In this document: positions 10,852 through 22,245 of the stretch, piece after piece | Layout: each line of letters opens with the position of its first letter | Position numbering within the stretch: the stretch's first letter is position 1 | NCBI GenBank assembly: GCA_023052935.1 | Contig: CM041297.1 | Coordinates: forward strand, 97,858,484-97,922,483 | Reading direction: 5' to 3' | DNA length: 64,000 nt | Origin: Piezodorus guildinii | Lineage: Eukaryota; Arthropoda; Insecta; Hemiptera; Pentatomidae | Program-made: the position numbers and the translations under genes | The notes under the pieces: generated by a model | What the model was told of the DNA's origin: nothing | The model's input: the letters and a program-made list of their open reading frames with translations, nothing else | Databases searched by the model: none

Positions 10852-11722
10852 AAAAAATCTGGTGCGAGCAACACACGACTTTCACTTACCTCCGTTGATA
10901 AAATCTATTAAAGGATTTTCAAATACAATTAGAGATGAATATGAGTAAAACTAATAAAGAATTAATTAAATTGAATTTTTTTAGAAACATTTGTTTTATT
11001 AAAACTTTTATTATATCATTATCTAAAACAATCAGTTAGTTTTATCGGCTTTTAATCACTCTTTATGAACTTTTACAAGCTTCTTTATAAGATAATGTTT
11101 TTTCAAAAATCTATAGATTTCCAACTGTATATTATTACTGTTCGAAAAGAAAAAATTGCATTAAAATGTTTTTGTTGTTTTCTCCTTTAGTTGGATATTG
11201 AATTCGTTCAACTTATATATTAACCTGTTTTTTATCAATGATAACAAGAGGGTTATTGTTATAGAATCTACAAAATTAAGTGTTCCTCACAGGAAGGAAA
11301 TTTATAATATAGGCACTTCAGCCCTGTCAGACTATTTCAATCAGAATGAAACATGTATGATATTAAATCCAATCAAATTTCACATCGATATAGCTAGTTT
11401 AATCATTATTGTTGAAGGCGTTTTTGAGACAATTCGTTAAAAGGTGCAATATGCATGGTGTAAAGAGGCTCTTCTGGTTAGCAGATTTTGATGAAAAAGT
11501 TGCTGTAACGTCTCGGCCCTATATTTGTCTTAAATATGACGTTCCAGTTTTATATGTCATTTCGTTTTTGCGCTGGACTTACCACACACACAGGCCTTTT
11601 TGTGGTATTTGGTCTTGTGGAATCAGGAACCTAAAACGTGTATTTCCGTTGAAAACTCAAATTCGTAATCAATACTTTCCCTTACTATATATTTCATATA
11701 TAGGAAAGTGAAAGTAAAAATT
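10852..11722 (-). mobile_element. MITE-1 copy 1, near full length
   Basis: This copy is near full length at both ends. Read on the plus strand it begins AAAAAATCTGGTGCGAGCAA, reaches CGACTTTCACTTACCTCCG at 10876-10894 and ends near 11722 with GGAAAGTGAAAGTAAAAATT. The two ends form an imperfect inverted repeat around ACTTTCACTTACC, and one end has about 25 extra bases outside it. The body aligns with copies near 15.2, 38.5, 39.8/43.3, 50.3, 58.1 and 59.7 kb. Open frames at 11198-11440 and 11409-11711 are not conserved as frames between copies, so I treat the element as non-coding. Confidence 0.75.
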
Positions 11723-11729
11723 ATCAGTC

Positions 11730-14560
11730 AGTGATCATTTGTTTTAATGGTGTAGTAGATGTTTTAGTATTAACAGTCCATTTCTAGGTCAGGCGTTGGG
11801 GTTTGCAAGGCCAAAGTATTTCGTTTCTTCAGTATGAATAATAAAGTAATTATAACTTCCTGTAATTTCAAGGGTTGGAAACATTATAAGAGTATTTGAG
11901 CGGGAAAAAGTTTAAAAATCAGCGCAAGGCGACAATCGGCAGATTATTAAAGGGTGTATAAAGAATTCAGAGGTAGCTGGGGGCGGCGATATTGTTATGA
12001 AAGTTTCAAGGAACCGCCCCTAGAGGGCTCTGCCCCCGGAGGCGATAAAGTCCTGTTATCACCTGCCACTGTACCTCTAGTTTTATTTTCCCTTTTCCCG
12101 CTAAGGAAAATTCATAGGGATAAGCCGAACCACGTAAGATAACTGTTGTATATTTCTCCTCTACGCCGTCTATTCTGGATTATATTCTCGGTCTCTGAGT
12201 CGGGAAAAAGGTGAGAAAAAGACCATCTGATCGATCGTTTTATTTTTTTTGTCATGGAAACCGGTTTGGGGTAGTGGAGCCTTTCGGAACCCTTCGCTCC
12301 AAGCTGACGAGGATTGACCGGTTATATTTCTTTTCGTTTCCAGCCACCATTACTTAAGAATTCAACGTGACTAAATTTTAACGCTCTCTCCCTCTTATAT
12401 CGACTATCAAATACATTCATAATACAAATATATAATACGAAACGGCTGTAGAATCGTCAGTCGATGTCTCTGAATGACGGAAAGTTATAAATATATAGAT
12501 GATGTTTGTTTGTTAAGAAAAGTCACGTTCCGTCTCTAAATCAAGAGTATTTTTCATTTTCGAACTTGAAAACGCTCAAATTATCACACACTTGTTTATT
12601 TTTTTCCAAATTACTATATTAAGGGTATAACGGCTTATAAAGCTGGTTACACCTAATAAACTAATATGAAAAGCAATAAATTAATCAATGAAAAACGGCC
12701 AATCACCTCTGTTCATTTCAAAACACTATATTTCTGCTATTTCTTTATCGAATTCAATGATTCTTGTTTTGTAAATTATAGTATTCATAATGGTTTAATT
12801 TTTATTCCTTATTTATGTGGTACGTGTCTTGAAACGTGAAATCTCAATGGGGAGGTAAATTGTTTTTTATTCGATTACAACGTTTCATTACGGAAAATAA
12901 ACCAAAAAATCACACCAATCATTAAAAAAAAATCCAATAATTATTACATTAATAATGATGCTCAATTTCATAAACATATTGCTTCATAGAAAAATTAAAG
13001 TAGTAAGATTTAATAAGGAGTTTAGCACTTCACAATTTCACTACTCTAATGCTGCCATTGAGTAGAGTAAAAAGCTTATGACAAGAGATCTTCGAATTGT
13101 GAAATCTGTCTGAAAATTATACCATTGCTCTAGGAAACAAAAATCAGCGGCACCACACAACCAACCTGGAATGAGCTAACTACTATAGAACTATATGTGC
13201 ACAGATAGAGATAATAAACAAACAAAACGAAATAATGGAAGTTAAATAATAATATATTAATAACAAAAACTAAATTTACCTCAATAAATATGTTTGGATC
13301 AGCAAATTATCACTAACCACAGATAAACTAACGACCGATTTATTTCTGTTGTAAGTGAAGAAAAAATAAATAATAATGATATAATATACGAAATAATTTA
13401 CTCATCCTAGTCCTAATTTTTCTGTTTGTTCAATATTTTTGTGAGATTTTTTTTTTCTTCCGAAAAATTAAAACAAAAGTACCATGCGAATGGTCTTGAC
13501 CTCCAAAGATTGAAAGTAGCTTAAAAAACAATCCTCGTTGATACTTAAGGGATCGTTAGGATATTTTAATAAAATAATAATACAATTTATGAACCTTAAA
13601 TTGTTTTCTGGGGAATAAGATTAATTTAGAATTCTGGGAATAATAAATGAAAAATATATATACTATATTAAAAGATAATCAATAATGCAATGGATGAAAC
13701 TAAATATAAAGAAAATTTATACAAACATCGTGTAGCACAAACTATTAAATGAGTTGTTTATTAATAGTAAATTTTATATATAACTGACCCAAATAAAGTA
13801 CTCGTAACCACCATAACTCAACATTAGAAGAAATATTCATATATTTTTTTGGAAATAATTTAAGAAACTCCGCGAAGAAATAGAACCAAGTTTCGGAAAT
13901 TATAATATTATCTAAGGCCTATATAATTTTGTTACCTTTGCTGTATTTCAATAAAACCTATTGTATAAACTAGTAGCCATTAACAATATTGAACAACCTA
14001 ACTTAAGTTAATTTAGTTTTTTAATCCTGAGGGAGATTTTCGGAGAGAGAAGATTTAGTTTTGCAGAGAGAGAAGGGGAAGATTAACTATATCAATTGTA
14101 ATTAGTATAAAAAATAGTTTGTTGCAGTTAGGTATTTATATAAATATTTTACTATTTTAAATTAGCGATAATTTATGATAAATTTTATTCTTGATGGTCA
14201 ATTTGAGGGAAATTTTCCACTTTTCCCTTCGATACTAGATTATTTCTTAAGACAAATTGACTTCTTATGATCGATAATTTTAATTTTCTGAGGAAGTATA
14301 ACTTTTTGTCTAATGCGTTAAAAACATTGCTTTTATAAATTAACAAATTTCTGTTTTTTAAGTAAGTCTAAATTCATACAAGTTTGGAAATGAGTCAGGG
14401 AACTCTATGCCGGTAATATTTTAAGTCGTTGAGTAATATTGACAGTTCTTGGAGTAACTGAAGCTCCAGAAAATTGAGATATTAATTTCACCTCAATTAA
14501 CGGTAGCAAATATATTTGCTGACGACCATTTAATCACCACTCAAGATAAAAGTGACGCAG
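11730..14560. other. AT-rich region, one GC-richer patch, no gene
   Basis: At 11950-12350 there is a GC-richer patch (segments such as GGCTCTGCCCCCGGAGGC and GGAACCCTTCGCTCC) containing a 62-residue frame with no recognisable homology. The rest is AT-rich. A stretch at 13165-13220 (GAGCTAACTACTATAG then GTGCACAGATAGAGATAATA) recurs at 14588-14640, so it is part of a low-copy dispersed repeat. Confidence 0.45.
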
Positions 14561-14574
14561 TCCTTAATTGGTTT

Positions 14575-15120
14575 TTAAACCAATTTGGGATAAGCTAACT
14601 ACAATATGAAGCTGATGTGCACAAATAGAGATAATAAATGGTATAATAACGGATTGTAAATAGTGTACTTGATGGTAATTTACAAAGGAAGCTCCTATCT
14701 TAATGTTGAACATTGCTCCCGAGAGGTTGATAAAAGCATGGCCAACGATCGGAGGATTAATGGATGTGCAATTGTATCTCCTGTGGAATATTACTCTTAA
14801 TGATATTCCTGAGTACAAGGGAAATAATTAAGATCTAGTGATATGGATATAAGGGTAAACACCGTTTCAGATAAATGCTTCAGTGGAAAAGGCTTTCAGT
14901 ATATTATCGAACGTAGAATACTTAAAATATGATGAAAGGGAGGAGATTAAGATGTTAAGTACTTGAAAGAGCTCTGAAAAGGATGATGGAATTGAGGTTA
15001 AAGGTGGACGAGGGGAAGATCTCGTACACAATGGAAGGTTAAGGTCGGCCATGCTGTTGGCACCCATGGATTAACGGAGGAGTAGGCGTCTGCTCTGGAA
15101 TGGAGGAAGGATTTAGCTTA
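14575..15120. repeat. Unassigned low-copy repeat or transposon remnant
   Basis: The left part repeats the 13165-13220 sequence (GCTAACTACAATATG, then TGATGTGCACAAATAGAGAT). Two minus-strand frames (14564-14818 and 14867-15067) show no domain I recognise and are short. Composition is more balanced than the flanks, which suggests a decayed mobile element and not host coding sequence. Confidence 0.3.
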
Positions 15121-15169
15121 GAAACTTTTTAGTCTTTACAAATTATAACATGAAAAAAAAAAAATATAA

Positions 15170-15945
15170 ACGACTGGTCGCAATACACGACTTTCATTTA
15201 CCTCCGTTGTTAAAATCAGTTTAAGAATTTTTAAATACAATTAAAGGTGAAAAAAATCTGGTGCTGGCAACACACGTCTTTCACTTATTGCCGTTGTTAA
15301 AATCAGTTAAATAATTTTCAAATACAGTCACAGATAAAAATGAGTGAAACTATTAAAGAAGTAAATAAATTGAACTTCTATAAAAACATGCGTTTTATTA
15401 AAAAAATATATTATATTATTATGTAACATAATCGGTTAGTTTTATCAGCTTTTCATTAACTTTTACAAGCTTGTGTATAATATAATATTTTTCTAAAATA
15501 TTAGCTTTCCAACGGTATATTGTACATCTATATTACTGTTATGTTCAAAAACGAAAAATTGCATTAAACAAATATTTTTGCAGTTTTCTCCTTTAGTTAG
15601 ATAATTTACTTGTTTTTATAATTGATGACAAGATTATCTTGCTTTTAGTATCTAGAAAACTTAAACTTAAACTTTAGAGAAAGAAAATTTAAAATATGGC
15701 ATTTAAGCCCTGTTTTATTTCAATCAGAATGAAACCTGCATGATATTGAAGCCCATTCAATTTTACACCGATATAGCTAGTTTAATCGAAATCGTTAAAG
15801 CCGTTTTTGATAAAAACGTAAAAGGGCGAAATGCATGGATAAAGTGGCTCTTCTGGTAAGCTGATTTTGATGAAAAAGGTTTTGTAACATTTCGGGCGTA
15901 TAGTTGACTTAAATATGAAATTTTAGTTTCATAGGATTTTTCAAT
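15170..15945 (-). mobile_element. MITE-1 copy 2 with duplicated terminal segment
   Basis: The CACGACTTTCA(C/T)TTACCTCCG end is present twice in tandem, at about 15172-15245 and 15250-15330. The rest of the MITE-1 body follows, ending truncated at about 15945 before the opposite terminus. Internal landmarks include the complement of TTGGAAAGCTAA near 15500-15515. The doubled end may come from unequal exchange or from one copy landing in the end of another. Confidence 0.7.
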
Positions 15946-16390
15946 ATCATAAGTAGTTGACTTAAAACTAATTGTAAATTATAGCTACTTAATGTTTAAT
16001 TTAATATATTTATAGTTATTTTACACAAAACTACTGGAGCAGAATTAGTCTACTGGTGATTAACTAGAAGCGACTGACAGCTATGTCGTGTAGGAACCTC
16101 TCCAGGTCCCATTTTTTTTTCTAACCCAAACTCTATCGAACCAACAGTATCTCTCCAAATATTTATGCGTCTAACACCGGGAGCTATTTTTGTGTAATAT
16201 GTAATCCGTAAACTATAACTTGAGAAAATTTAAAATATGCTATATTTTATTTTTTTAAACTTAATATTTCAATGCACAGTTATCATTAAAAAAACACCAT
16301 GAGACCAAAAACAGAATGAAAAAAATTAATGGCAAAATCACTTCGTTCAAATAATTTTGCCTCCTTCATAGGCATAAACAGGAATCTTAT

Positions 16391-16687
16391 GGAATCACCT
16401 GTAGTGTAATGGCTAGCACAGCAGCCTTCTATGGCCAAGGTCGCGTGTTCAAACATAGCAGGTGCCCCTAAGATTTTTTATTGGGAGTAAAAAATTCTTT
16501 GTTGTACCGCCCTTCGGAGGGGACGTAAATGGTTGTTCGGAGCCAGAGCGATGTCTGGTACTCGTTAAAGATTTCTATGGTAATAAAACCTGGATATGCA
16601 AATTTAGGACTCCCACTGTAGCATCGTGCGATTAGCTATAGTAGGATAAAAGTGACGTTGAATGAATAAACAAACAAAAAACAAAGA
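16391..16687 (+). repeat. SINE-A copy 2, full length
   Basis: This is one of the clearest SINE-A copies. The head GAATCACCTGTAGTGTAATGG carries the A box, and a B-box-like GTGTTCAAACAT lies near 16446. The body contains CCCTTCGGAGGGGACG and CCTGGATATGCAAATTTAGG. The tail is AATGAATAAACAAACAAAAA. A tRNA-derived head with a pol III internal promoter followed by an unrelated body is the definition of this SINE class. Confidence 0.8.
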
Positions 16688-16689
16688 AG

Positions 16690-16842
16690 GGGTCAATTAT
16701 TTTCATTAATTATGTATAATAATATCTGAAATAATTTTTACAAAATTATAAAAGAAAAATGGAAAATATAAGTATACAATTTAGTATCAATAATATCAAT
16801 AAAGTATATATTTTATATTCATAAATACAACACATTTATAAA

Positions 16843-16891
<49 letters not shown>

Positions 16892-17980
16892 TGTCTAATG
16901 GCTTAATTAGTGATATCATTATATTTACTGGTATTTAAAGGACTTAAATGTTTTCTTTTCTATTCCTCCAAAAATATTTGTTCACAAAAAAAAATGATAA
17001 AGTGTGAGACAAATCCTTTTATTTACAGACACATCGAATGTGGAAATGAGTTGAATTGAATGGCTTGCGAATGGTTGCTTAAATGTTTTTTTTTTTGTTT
17101 GTTTTTTTTTAATCCGTGTTATTATATATTATCTATAAAGCTTTAATGATTTTTTTTTTTTTTTAACATTTGTATTTTTATTTTAAATTATATTTTATAT
17201 ACTTTTAAGATAAGTTTTTATTTATTTTAAAAATAAAAATGTTTCAACGGAAAAAAAATAACCCAAAAAGTTTAAATAGCTAAAACGTAAGAATTTAGAA
17301 ATTAACCTAGTGGATCTTACCCCCCGTTTTTATGTTTGCTATTTGTATAGCCGAACAATTTCAGCTTTAAAACATCATAACTCAAACTATCAGCTATTTG
17401 AGAAAACAAGTACTAAATAATTATTTTTAGCTAATTAAAATAATATATAATTATTATTATATTGAACAAAATCCTTTCCTAAAAACTACACAAGAAGGGC
17501 ACACGACAATGAGTGAACTGAAGCAGTCGCCATGCCACAGACCCCACAATCTATTTGTGTTGGCTTCCCTATTTTTACACCCGGGCTCAGAGCCCATTGA
17601 GCACTTTACAAGACCTCTCCTACAGCTGTAATTCCTAATTCCAGGCTGTCTAGGATGATGGTTTAGTTCTGGTTGTGAAGTGCAGGATATTTTACTCAAT
17701 CGACAGTCTTTAAATGGTTTGATATTAGAATAAATTATTGAACGTATGTATATTATTACATTTACGCTCCTAACCTATATAACTAGGATATTGCCAATCA
17801 CGTTTAAAAGCTTAGTGTTTTGTAGGAAGGTTAATAAGGAGGGTTTAAACATACATTTTATAAAGGGGACCAACCAGTAAATATGATCATCCTAAAAAAT
17901 TCAGGAGTGTAATAGACAACGTCATATAATTATAAAAGTAGGATCTATTTTTAAATTGTATAATTTAAATGTAATGTATT
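16690..17980. other. AT-rich spacer, (AT)22 microsatellite, poly(T) runs
   Basis: A perfect (AT)22 tract lies at 16845-16888, and T-runs lie near 17085-17110 and 17150-17165. A GC-richer 240-base stretch at 17457-17699 holds a minus-strand frame of 80 residues starting at TTG. It has no recognisable domain and I do not call it a gene. Confidence 0.5.
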
Positions 17981-17989
17981 CTTTCAAAG

Positions 17990-18080
17990 AGTTCTTCAGA
18001 TCAAAATCCTTCGTAAAGTCCTTGATAACTCATACAAAGCTTCAAAACGAGATCTCCGTATTTTCACTCTAACGGGAAGT
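17990..18080 (+). pseudogene. Possible Jockey-clade fragment
   Basis: One frame reads LQIKILRKVLDNS, which resembles the LQYKILRKIINTS block of the better-preserved Jockey fragment at 25063-25588. Only about 25 residues align, so this could be coincidence. Confidence 0.3.
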
Positions 18081-18296
18081 TTCCTTTTCCTTGTATATAA
18101 CTAAAAATTATTTTTATTTTAGCAAATTTTTTGTTATCATAAATTTCGTAGGATTACATGGCGATACTCATTGTTTGTCCTGATATACCTTTCTTTATTC
18201 AATTTGTGATAATGTTAGGGTTAGCATATAGATAATTGCAGTATTTTAAAGGAAAATCGTGATGTTAAAAGAAGTCTTCGAAAAGCCAGTTATAAA

Positions 18297-18505
18297 GGAC
18301 TCCCGCTGTAGCATCGTTCTATTAGCTACAGTAGGGGTACTCACTACGTTTGCTATAGCATGCTATTGTGCTTAACCCATAAATTTTATAAAGGAAATAA
18401 CTGTAGAAACTCGACGGGTTCAGCAAAATAACACAAATAGCCTGCTATAGCAAACATAGTGAGTAACCCTAGTATTATAAAGTAATGCTAAATGAATAAA
18501 CTGAC
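18297..18505 (+). repeat. SINE-A copy 3, 3' part, interrupted by MITE-3
   Basis: The left piece (18297-18333) matches the end of the SINE-A body, CTCCCGCTGTAGCATCGT and ATTAGCTACAGTA. The right piece (from about 18471) resumes with ATAAAGTAATGCTAAATGAA and the A/T tail. The gap is exactly the MITE-3 insertion. The SINE-A head is missing, so the copy was 5'-truncated. Confidence 0.75.
18334..18469. mobile_element. MITE-3, 136-bp element with 34-bp TIRs
   Basis: Left end GGGGTACTCACTACGTTTGC... and right end ...GCAAACATAGTGAGTAACCC form a terminal inverted repeat of 34 bases with three mismatches. TA precedes (18332-18333) and follows (18470-18471), consistent with a TA target-site duplication as in Tc1/mariner-type elements. 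It is too short to encode a transposase, so it would be a non-autonomous element. Comparison with uninterrupted SINE-A copies gives the empty site. Confidence 0.8.
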
Positions 18506-18889
18506 AAACAGAAGTAGGCTGAAATTCCTATTCTACTGCATCATAGTTACCAATCAGCCAAAATGGTCATTTGGTTTGTTTGTCTTGTATTGAAGCAATT
18601 GGAAGCTAAGGAACGTTTCTTGTCGTTTGAGGATAGCGCCGTCCTCCTTATGGTATCTTATTTTTATATAATGGGGTAGGTAAAGACATATTTGAGAAAC
18701 TGTTAGATCCGTATCTGCCGTTATCGTCTATGTATTCCATCTCCTAAATTGCGTATAATCCATTGTCATGTCGATTGAGCGTATATACATACGCATTGAG
18801 ATAAGATTTATGCCCTACTTGAGGCTATCAGGAAACATATGCGTATAGCCACAGATATCCACACGAGATGTAGTATAAGTAGGTTTGTT

Positions 18890-19260
18890 AGGCCGGGCAG
18901 TCTAAGGCGAGGCACCCGCTGTGGAGGGGGACGGGGGTCGATACTCCAATATGGCCGACCTGACGACGTCACGGCGGGCTTTTTATACCGGCGGGAGCGA
19001 GAGGGAGCGATGGTATGAGGGAGAGGGAGAGAGAGGGTGAGAAGGAGAAAGAGATAACAACAAAAAATCCCCGCCCGAGCACAGGGCCGTTTCAAAGGAA
19101 GGGCCCATCGCCTTGAGCATCGGAAGAGAGAGATTCCGTGTCGATGAAGTGGCGATTACCTCGTCAGTGAAGGGGGCAGTTTTCGAATATTTGCCGGGTT
19201 TTTTTTTCTGACTCGTCTCGAAAAGTTCAAGGGCATTCTTTCGACTCACATCTACCAAGG
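18890..19260. promoter_or_regulatory. CpG-richer island with CRE-like and TATA-like motifs
   Basis: This 370-base patch stands out from AT-rich flanks. GACGTCAC (18965-18972) is followed eight bases later by CTTTTTATACCGG, and then by a purine run rich in GAGA (about 18990-19055). A CRE half-palindrome, a TATA-like box and GAGA repeats would suit an animal core promoter reading rightward. Two overlapping minus-strand frames (18808-19095 and 18983-19258) show only low-complexity Ser/Pro/Leu-rich sequence. No transcript evidence is available, so this is a lead only. Confidence 0.3.
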
Positions 19261-19428
19261 GTCATCCAACGTAGCCTTTTCTTAATGTTTTATATTAGAC
19301 AATCACATACGCCAAGATGGGGTATTCGTACCTAGATATTCGTAGCAGTTTCTAGATATTCCCCGTGTTCAACTGTATCGGTTTCTTCATATACCTGTAA
19401 ACAAGATATATGATAAAAATTAGCAATT

Positions 19429-19755
19429 GAGATCCGAATTACTTTAAGGTACCATATTCATCTAAGGAAATTTTATAGAAAACGTGAAAATTTCTTAGTA
19501 ACTTATTACAAAACCAACTAATTTGATTCTCCTTGCATAAAGATCTAAAATAATTATTTTACTAAATATATTAATGGAAGAAAATGTTTTAACATGATTT
19601 GCATTAATATAATGTATGATTTGACAAAAAAAAAAAAAAGTCCTTTTCAAACACGCTTTAGTGGACTCGATAAATGTAAACTATTAGATTACAAATAAGT
19701 CAAATTATCAATTTCGTAAAATATGTACTTAAGTACCCTTTGGAAATCAACGCAT
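19429..19755. mobile_element. MITE-2 copy 1, diverged
   Basis: It aligns end to end with the intact MITE-2 at 36353-36735: AATTGAGATCC at the left, GAAAATTTCTTAGTAACTTA and CCAACTAATTTGATTC inside, CAATTTCGTAAAATATGTAC and CCTTTGGAAATCAACG at the right. The left inverted repeat is decayed and the right one is well kept. It has internal deletions compared with the 383-bp copy. Confidence 0.7.
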
Positions 19756-19795
19756 TAACTATCAATTTTAAAAGTTGATAAAAAAAAAAATGCAT

Positions 19796-19985
19796 AGTTC
19801 TTCGGATCCCTAGTTCAAACCCTGGCTGTGACACAATAATTATTTATTCTGTTATTTCACCCTTCGGATAACACTTCGTTAGGCATACCCAGCCACTGAA
19901 TAGTTTAACGGCCGTTGGAATAGACATAGTTCGAATTTGTATATTTACTGAGCCCAAGACCCTTCATTGGTTGTAGAAAAACAAG
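19796..19985 (+). repeat. SINE-B copy 3, head missing
   Basis: The copy begins near the B box (CTAGTTCAAACCCTGGCTGTG) and continues into TTTATTCTGTTATTTC. After a deletion it ends with TTTACTGAGCCCAAGACCC and TTCATTGGTTGTAG. The shared 3' block defines the family's full 3' end. Confidence 0.7.
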
Positions 19986-19989
19986 TTTT

Positions 19990-21000
19990 TGTAAATTCAT
20001 GTCCACAAAATATAACCATGCCAAAATTCTATGAACATAAATTCTGAGAATTTTTATGTTATTTTAGAAATAAGAAAAAAACCTTTCATTACAAAAAGTT
20101 TCATTGTAAATGTAAATATTCCATAGCGATAAGAGGTTAGATTAAAGAGTGTAGAAGAACACTCGTAATGTGAATTAATGTCACTAATTCAATTTTTTTG
20201 CAATATCTATGATCAACAGAAAACTAACTACTTAATTATTAAGATCTTCGACCAAGAATTTACGAAAAATCTAATTAACGGCTGTATACTGTTATTAAAC
20301 CATTAGGGACTTTTTAAGGTATGGCATAAAATTATTATATAACATGGCATGCTTATATAGCCCGTTAAGTATGAAAAACAAATTAATTGGAATTTTTAGC
20401 AGTGTGAAATAGAAAAAGCGAGCCCCATTACATAGCTAGAAGACAGGATACCCTTCCGTAGAGCAACCAATTACATGGCAGTGGGTAAGGTGTAATGAGG
20501 ACCAGCAACCACCTGGTTCCTGCATTAGGAGGGGAAGGCTTTGTTTGCTCCTTGTTTGTTAAGGAGGGTCCTTTCAAGGAACCTCATCTCAAGGTTCTTC
20601 TCAAGAAAAGTTTTTAAACTTGAAACAAAAATAGATCCATGTATTTCCGAACTCCGTTTGATCCCCATCAACTGAAAACAGAAAATTGTATCTGTTTTTA
20701 ATTTAATTTTTGAACTTGTTTGTTAAAACTTCCAAAACACAATGGTATAAAATTTATAAACTGTGCTATTTTATCTCTACATTTATGGAACAATAATATG
20801 TTGACTTTAATCGTATATTAAAAAAAAAAAATCTTGATGTGTTTACACCATTATTTTATTCAAACTGTCAACACTTTTTCTCTAGGCAATAATTAAAATG
20901 TAATACAGAGAAATAAAGTAACAAGATCGGTATTATGGATGACTTTGCTAGTCTAAACGGTAAATAATGACTTCGATATGAATTAATAATAAACATGATT
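19990..21000. other. Unassigned spacer
   Basis: Mostly AT-rich. A GC-richer stretch at about 20410-20600 has no significant reading frame and no tRNA, rRNA or repeat match that I can see. It does contain the partly complementary strings CAAGGAACCTCATC and CTCAAGGTTCTTC. Confidence 0.4.
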
Positions 21001-21004
21001 TTTT

Positions 21005-21185
21005 TATTATAGCAATTTTGACTCTCTCAATAGAATATTCACACACATGTTTCTATATAAATTTAATTAAATTAATTCTTTATTAGTTTCACTAATTTTT
21101 ATCACTAACTGTATTTGAAAATTCTTTAATCGATTTAAACACCGGAGGTAAGTGAAAGTCGTGTGTTGCCCGCACCAGATTTTTC
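21005..21185 (+). mobile_element. MITE-1 fragment, copy 3
   Basis: Only one terminal part is present. It ends GGAGGTAAGTGAAAGTCGTG then TGTTGCCCGCACCAGATTTTT, the reverse complement of the left end of copy 1. Internal similarity (CTTTATTAGTTTCACTAAT, CTGTATTTGAAAATTC) extends about 180 bases. Confidence 0.7.
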
Positions 21186-21757
21186 TAAAAATAATGAAGT
21201 GCATTACGGATTCTTCATATATTGGATTGAATTCAGAACGAATATGGTGGTTTCATGAAACGTCCGTCCATACCAGCTTAATAATGCTAATCTAAGTAAG
21301 CTTGTGTCCTAAACAGAAGGCTTAAAAAATTTTTTGAGTCGTGTATGAGGATTCAATTTATAATACGTTTTTTGTTCAACTGGGATCAGCGGAACATCAT
21401 TAAAAGTTACTTTATGGTAGATTGTCAAGGATTCTTTTAAACTTTGTTTTACACCGCTATTTGGTGGATTTTTTTTTTTAACCAAATACGTTTCATCAGC
21501 GTAAAAATAGAGTACACTGCTAGGATGGATTGGCATATGAGTTGTATAAAACAAGTAACGAGAAACAGTAACACCAAAATTATCCGGAAAGGAAGATAAG
21601 AACTCATAATATTATGGTTTTCTTTGAAGTTTCTCCTTGTGAGACAGAAGTAGATAAATAGAAAATATGTAATGCAAACAGTTGAAGTTGTCAGATGCAG
21701 TCAAAAGCTTTTTCTCTGTCAAATCTTATATATTTTTGATAAATAATGGGATATTAA

Positions 21758-22050
21758 TTTTTCCATTTATTGTACAACAAAAATTATTTTGAGTCTACGT
21801 TTTGGGGCTTTTTCCTATCTTCAGGACTTACATTATATAATAGGATTTCTGATAATTTTTCACTAAAAAATCTTCTCATTTTCTTTATATGTAACAATCC
21901 TCCAGACAAAAATTCATAATGATTTAATTCAATAATTTAAATAAACATGTAATTTGCATGCAACAATTCTCTGTACATGAAAACTACAATACCTACATTC
22001 TGATATAAGTGTTGAAAAAATCATACTATTATAATATAGTATACAAGAGC
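21758..22050 (-). repeat. DR-4 copy 1 and first arm of a local duplication
   Basis: Read on the minus strand, this DR-4 copy contains CCTGAAGATAGGAAAAAGCC then CCAAAACGTAGACTC (about 21790-21828). This is the hammerhead-like module shared with DR-4 copies near 22.4, 48.3 and 49.2 kb. The part at 21833-22050 is also the first arm of a local duplication whose second arm is split between 22157-22245 and 23277-23395. The duplicated pieces are nearly identical, so the event is recent. Confidence 0.6.
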
Positions 22051-22052
22051 TT

Positions 22053-22151
22053 TTCCCGTCCTACGGAGGGAACGTTAAAAGGTGGTCCCGAGCCTGTGCG
22101 ATGTCAGGTACTCGTTAAAGATCCCTATCTTAATAAAACCTGGATAGGCAA
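22053..22151 (+). repeat. SINE-A copy 4, internal fragment
   Basis: Contains CCGTCCTACGGAGGGAACG, GTCCCGAGCCTGTGCGATGT, CTCGTTAAAGATCCCTATC and CCTGGATAGGCAAAA, all from the SINE-A body. Both the head and the tail are missing. It sits between the two arms of the local duplication. Confidence 0.75.
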
Positions 22152-22156
22152 AAATT

Positions 22157-22245
22157 ATATACTAGGATTTCTGATAATTTTTAACTAAAAAATCTTCTCA
22201 TTTTCTTTATATGTAACAATCCTCCAGACAAAAATTCATAATGAT
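22157..22245. repeat. Second arm of local duplication, left half
   Basis: Nearly identical to 21833-21923 in the same orientation, ending at the shared string TTCATAATGAT. The match continues only after a 1,031-base interruption, at 23277. Confidence 0.75.

Noticed and set aside
11198..11711. Two overlapping frames as a small host gene
   Set aside because: They lie inside MITE-1 and the frames are broken in other copies.
16845..16888. AT tract as a possible origin or matrix-attachment site
   Set aside because: It is one of several ordinary (AT)n microsatellites in the window, with no supporting context.
17457..17699. 80-residue minus-strand frame in a GC-richer patch
   Set aside because: It starts at TTG with no ATG, shows no domain, and has no splice-site pair I would trust.
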